Shown here piece after piece: positions 14,127 through 14,731 of a stretch of 14,731 nt of DNA; the first letter of the stretch is position 1, and each line of letters opens with the position of its first letter. The DNA lies in the NCBI GenBank assembly GCA_004335635.1, contig QAXH01004933.1, positions 109,193 to 123,923 of the forward strand, written 5' to 3'. This DNA is from Chloromonas sp. AAM2. Taxonomy: Eukaryota; Chlorophyta; Chlorophyceae; Chlamydomonadales; Chlamydomonadaceae. A program made the translations under genes and the position numbers. The notes under the pieces were generated by a model. The model ran no database searches. It saw only the letters and a list, made by a program, of their open reading frames with translations, and was not told the origin of the DNA.

Positions 14127-14731
14127 ATGCCAATTAATAACAAATATGTTTACCGTTCACGAATTTCAGAGGCCAAATTCAGGCAGCTTTTGAAGCTCTT
14201 TTGCCTGGATTTGACCGCCACTCAGATAGCCGAATTGACTCATCTGAGTCGTAATTCTGTGAACAAATATTTGAAGGCGATTCGCGGTCGCATTGCTCAG
14301 CTTTGCGAGAACGAATCTCCTTTTAGTGGTCAAGTTGAAGTCGATGAATCGTACTTCGGTGCCCGCCGGGCCAAAGGCAAACGAGGCCGGGGAGCCAGAG
14401 GTAAAACCATTGTCTTCGGAATCTTTAAACGTAATGGAAACGTGTATACAGAAATTGTCCCAGATGCTTCCAAAAAGAGCCTTCAACGGGTTATTCGAGG
14501 CAAAGTAAGTCCCAATAGTATTATTCACTCCGACGGATGGAGAGGCTATAACGGACTGGTAGATCTGGGCTATGCCAAACACCTTCGGGTCGATCATGGC
14601 CGTAATGAATTTGTTAGGGCAGCCAGTCATATAAATGGAATCGAAGGGTTCTGGGGCTTTGCTAAAACCAGATTGGTTAAGTGTCGGGGAATGCATCCGT
14701 CCACGTTCTATTTGCATCTAAAAGAGTCTGA
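14127..14731 (+). CDS. IS1595-family (ISXO2-like) transposase, 3'-truncated by window edge
   Basis: DDE-type transposase of the IS1595 family; 201 codons are visible, with no stop before the window ends. The N-terminus has a helix-turn-helix for DNA binding (about 28-52, LTATQIAELTHLSRNSVNKYL). No zinc-ribbon cysteine pairs precede it, unlike in some subgroups. The ISXO2-like catalytic domain follows: Asp73 in VEVDESYFG, Asp136 in IIHSDGWRGY and Asn170 in SHINGIEGFW, the DDN pattern of this family, then the basic FAKTRLVKCRGM. A basic loop (ARRAKGKRGRGARGK) lies just after the first Asp, as usual. ATG at 14127 is the earliest in-frame ATG. The frame is intact throughout, so the gene may be functional if its end is complete (family length is a little over 200 aa). 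Confidence 0.9.
   Translation, partial: MPINNKYVYRSRISEAKFRQLLKLFCLDLTATQIAELTHLSRNSVNKYLKAIRGRIAQLCENESPFSGQVEVDESYFGARRAKGKRGRGARGKTIVFGIFKRNGNVYTEIVPDASKKSLQRVIRGKVSPNSIIHSDGWRGYNGLVDLGYAKHLRVDHGRNEFVRAASHINGIEGFWGFAKTRLVKCRGMHPSTFYLHLKES

Larger units (their letters stand above)
14082..14731 (+). mobile_element. IS1595-family insertion sequence, left part (right end outside window)
   Basis: The transposase at 14127 onward belongs to the IS1595 (ISXO2-like) family, so an insertion sequence starts between the GlsB-like stop (14066) and 14127. The left boundary is inferred: the stretch from about 14082 (GGGTCAAGACAACTTAAGG) is the likeliest terminal repeat. The matching right end and the 8-bp target duplication usual for the family lie beyond the window, so neither can be checked. 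The element has landed between genes. Confidence 0.7.

Noticed and set aside
14146..14193. ATG at 14146 as the transposase start
   Set aside because: It is out of phase with the transposase frame and reaches a stop after 15 codons; the in-phase ATG is at 14127.
14166..14717. 183-codon open frame on the minus strand
   Set aside because: It is the antisense shadow of the IS1595 transposase; the plus-strand frame has clear family motifs and this one has none.
1..14731. CRISPR arrays, tRNA/rRNA genes, prophage genes, toxin-antitoxin or defence systems
   Set aside because: No regularly spaced repeats, cloverleaf-like structures, phage structural genes or recognisable defence domains were seen on either strand.

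Overview
The window looks like chromosomal DNA from a Gram-negative member of the FCB group, most likely Balneolota (Balneola/Gracilimonas-like) or a close Bacteroidota relative. Four things suggest this: a DUF4293 protein, which is largely confined to that group; lipoproteins with Bacteroidota-style lipoboxes; moderately AT-rich DNA; and start codons that mostly lack a Shine-Dalgarno sequence. The assignment is an inference from gene content. No rRNA or marker gene is present to confirm it.

Layout. (1) 1-6050, plus strand: a tripartite RND efflux operon in the order TolC-type outer membrane channel (5' end cut by the window), lipoprotein periplasmic adaptor, inner-membrane RND permease. It is closed by a clear hairpin-plus-T-tract terminator at 6068-6110. 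(2) 6160-7486, plus: a small DUF4293 membrane protein (GTG start) followed 7 nt later by an EamA/DMT transporter (TTG start). (3) 7751-9259, plus: an MltF-like lipoprotein, with a solute-binding-like domain fused to a lytic transglycosylase domain. (4) 11775-9252, minus: a compact three-gene partner-switching operon, STAS antagonist, then RsbW-like ATPase, then GAF-GAF-SpoIIE phosphatase. It has no sigma factor, and its last gene overlaps the end of the MltF-like gene tail to tail by 8 bp. (5) 12525-12025, minus: a SPOR-domain lipoprotein with its own strong terminator. (6) 12704-14066, plus: an FbpC/PotA-type ABC ATPase without permease or binding protein, then a GlsB/YeaQ/YmgE small membrane protein. 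(7) From about 14082 to the right edge: the left part of an IS1595-family insertion sequence. Its transposase reading frame (14127 onward) runs off the window without a stop.

How the genes fit together. Most of the window is ordinary envelope biology: efflux, peptidoglycan turnover, peptidoglycan binding and small membrane proteins. The most interesting unit is the sigma-less partner-switching operon, which carries every part of the RsbV/RsbW/RsbU-type switch except the regulated target, and lies between two peptidoglycan-related genes. Two regulatory structures also stand out. One is a pair of identical 10-bp direct repeats upstream of the orphan ABC ATPase gene. The other is a hairpin that ends 3 nt before the transposase start codon. 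I found no CRISPR array, tRNA, rRNA, prophage or clearly novel defence system.
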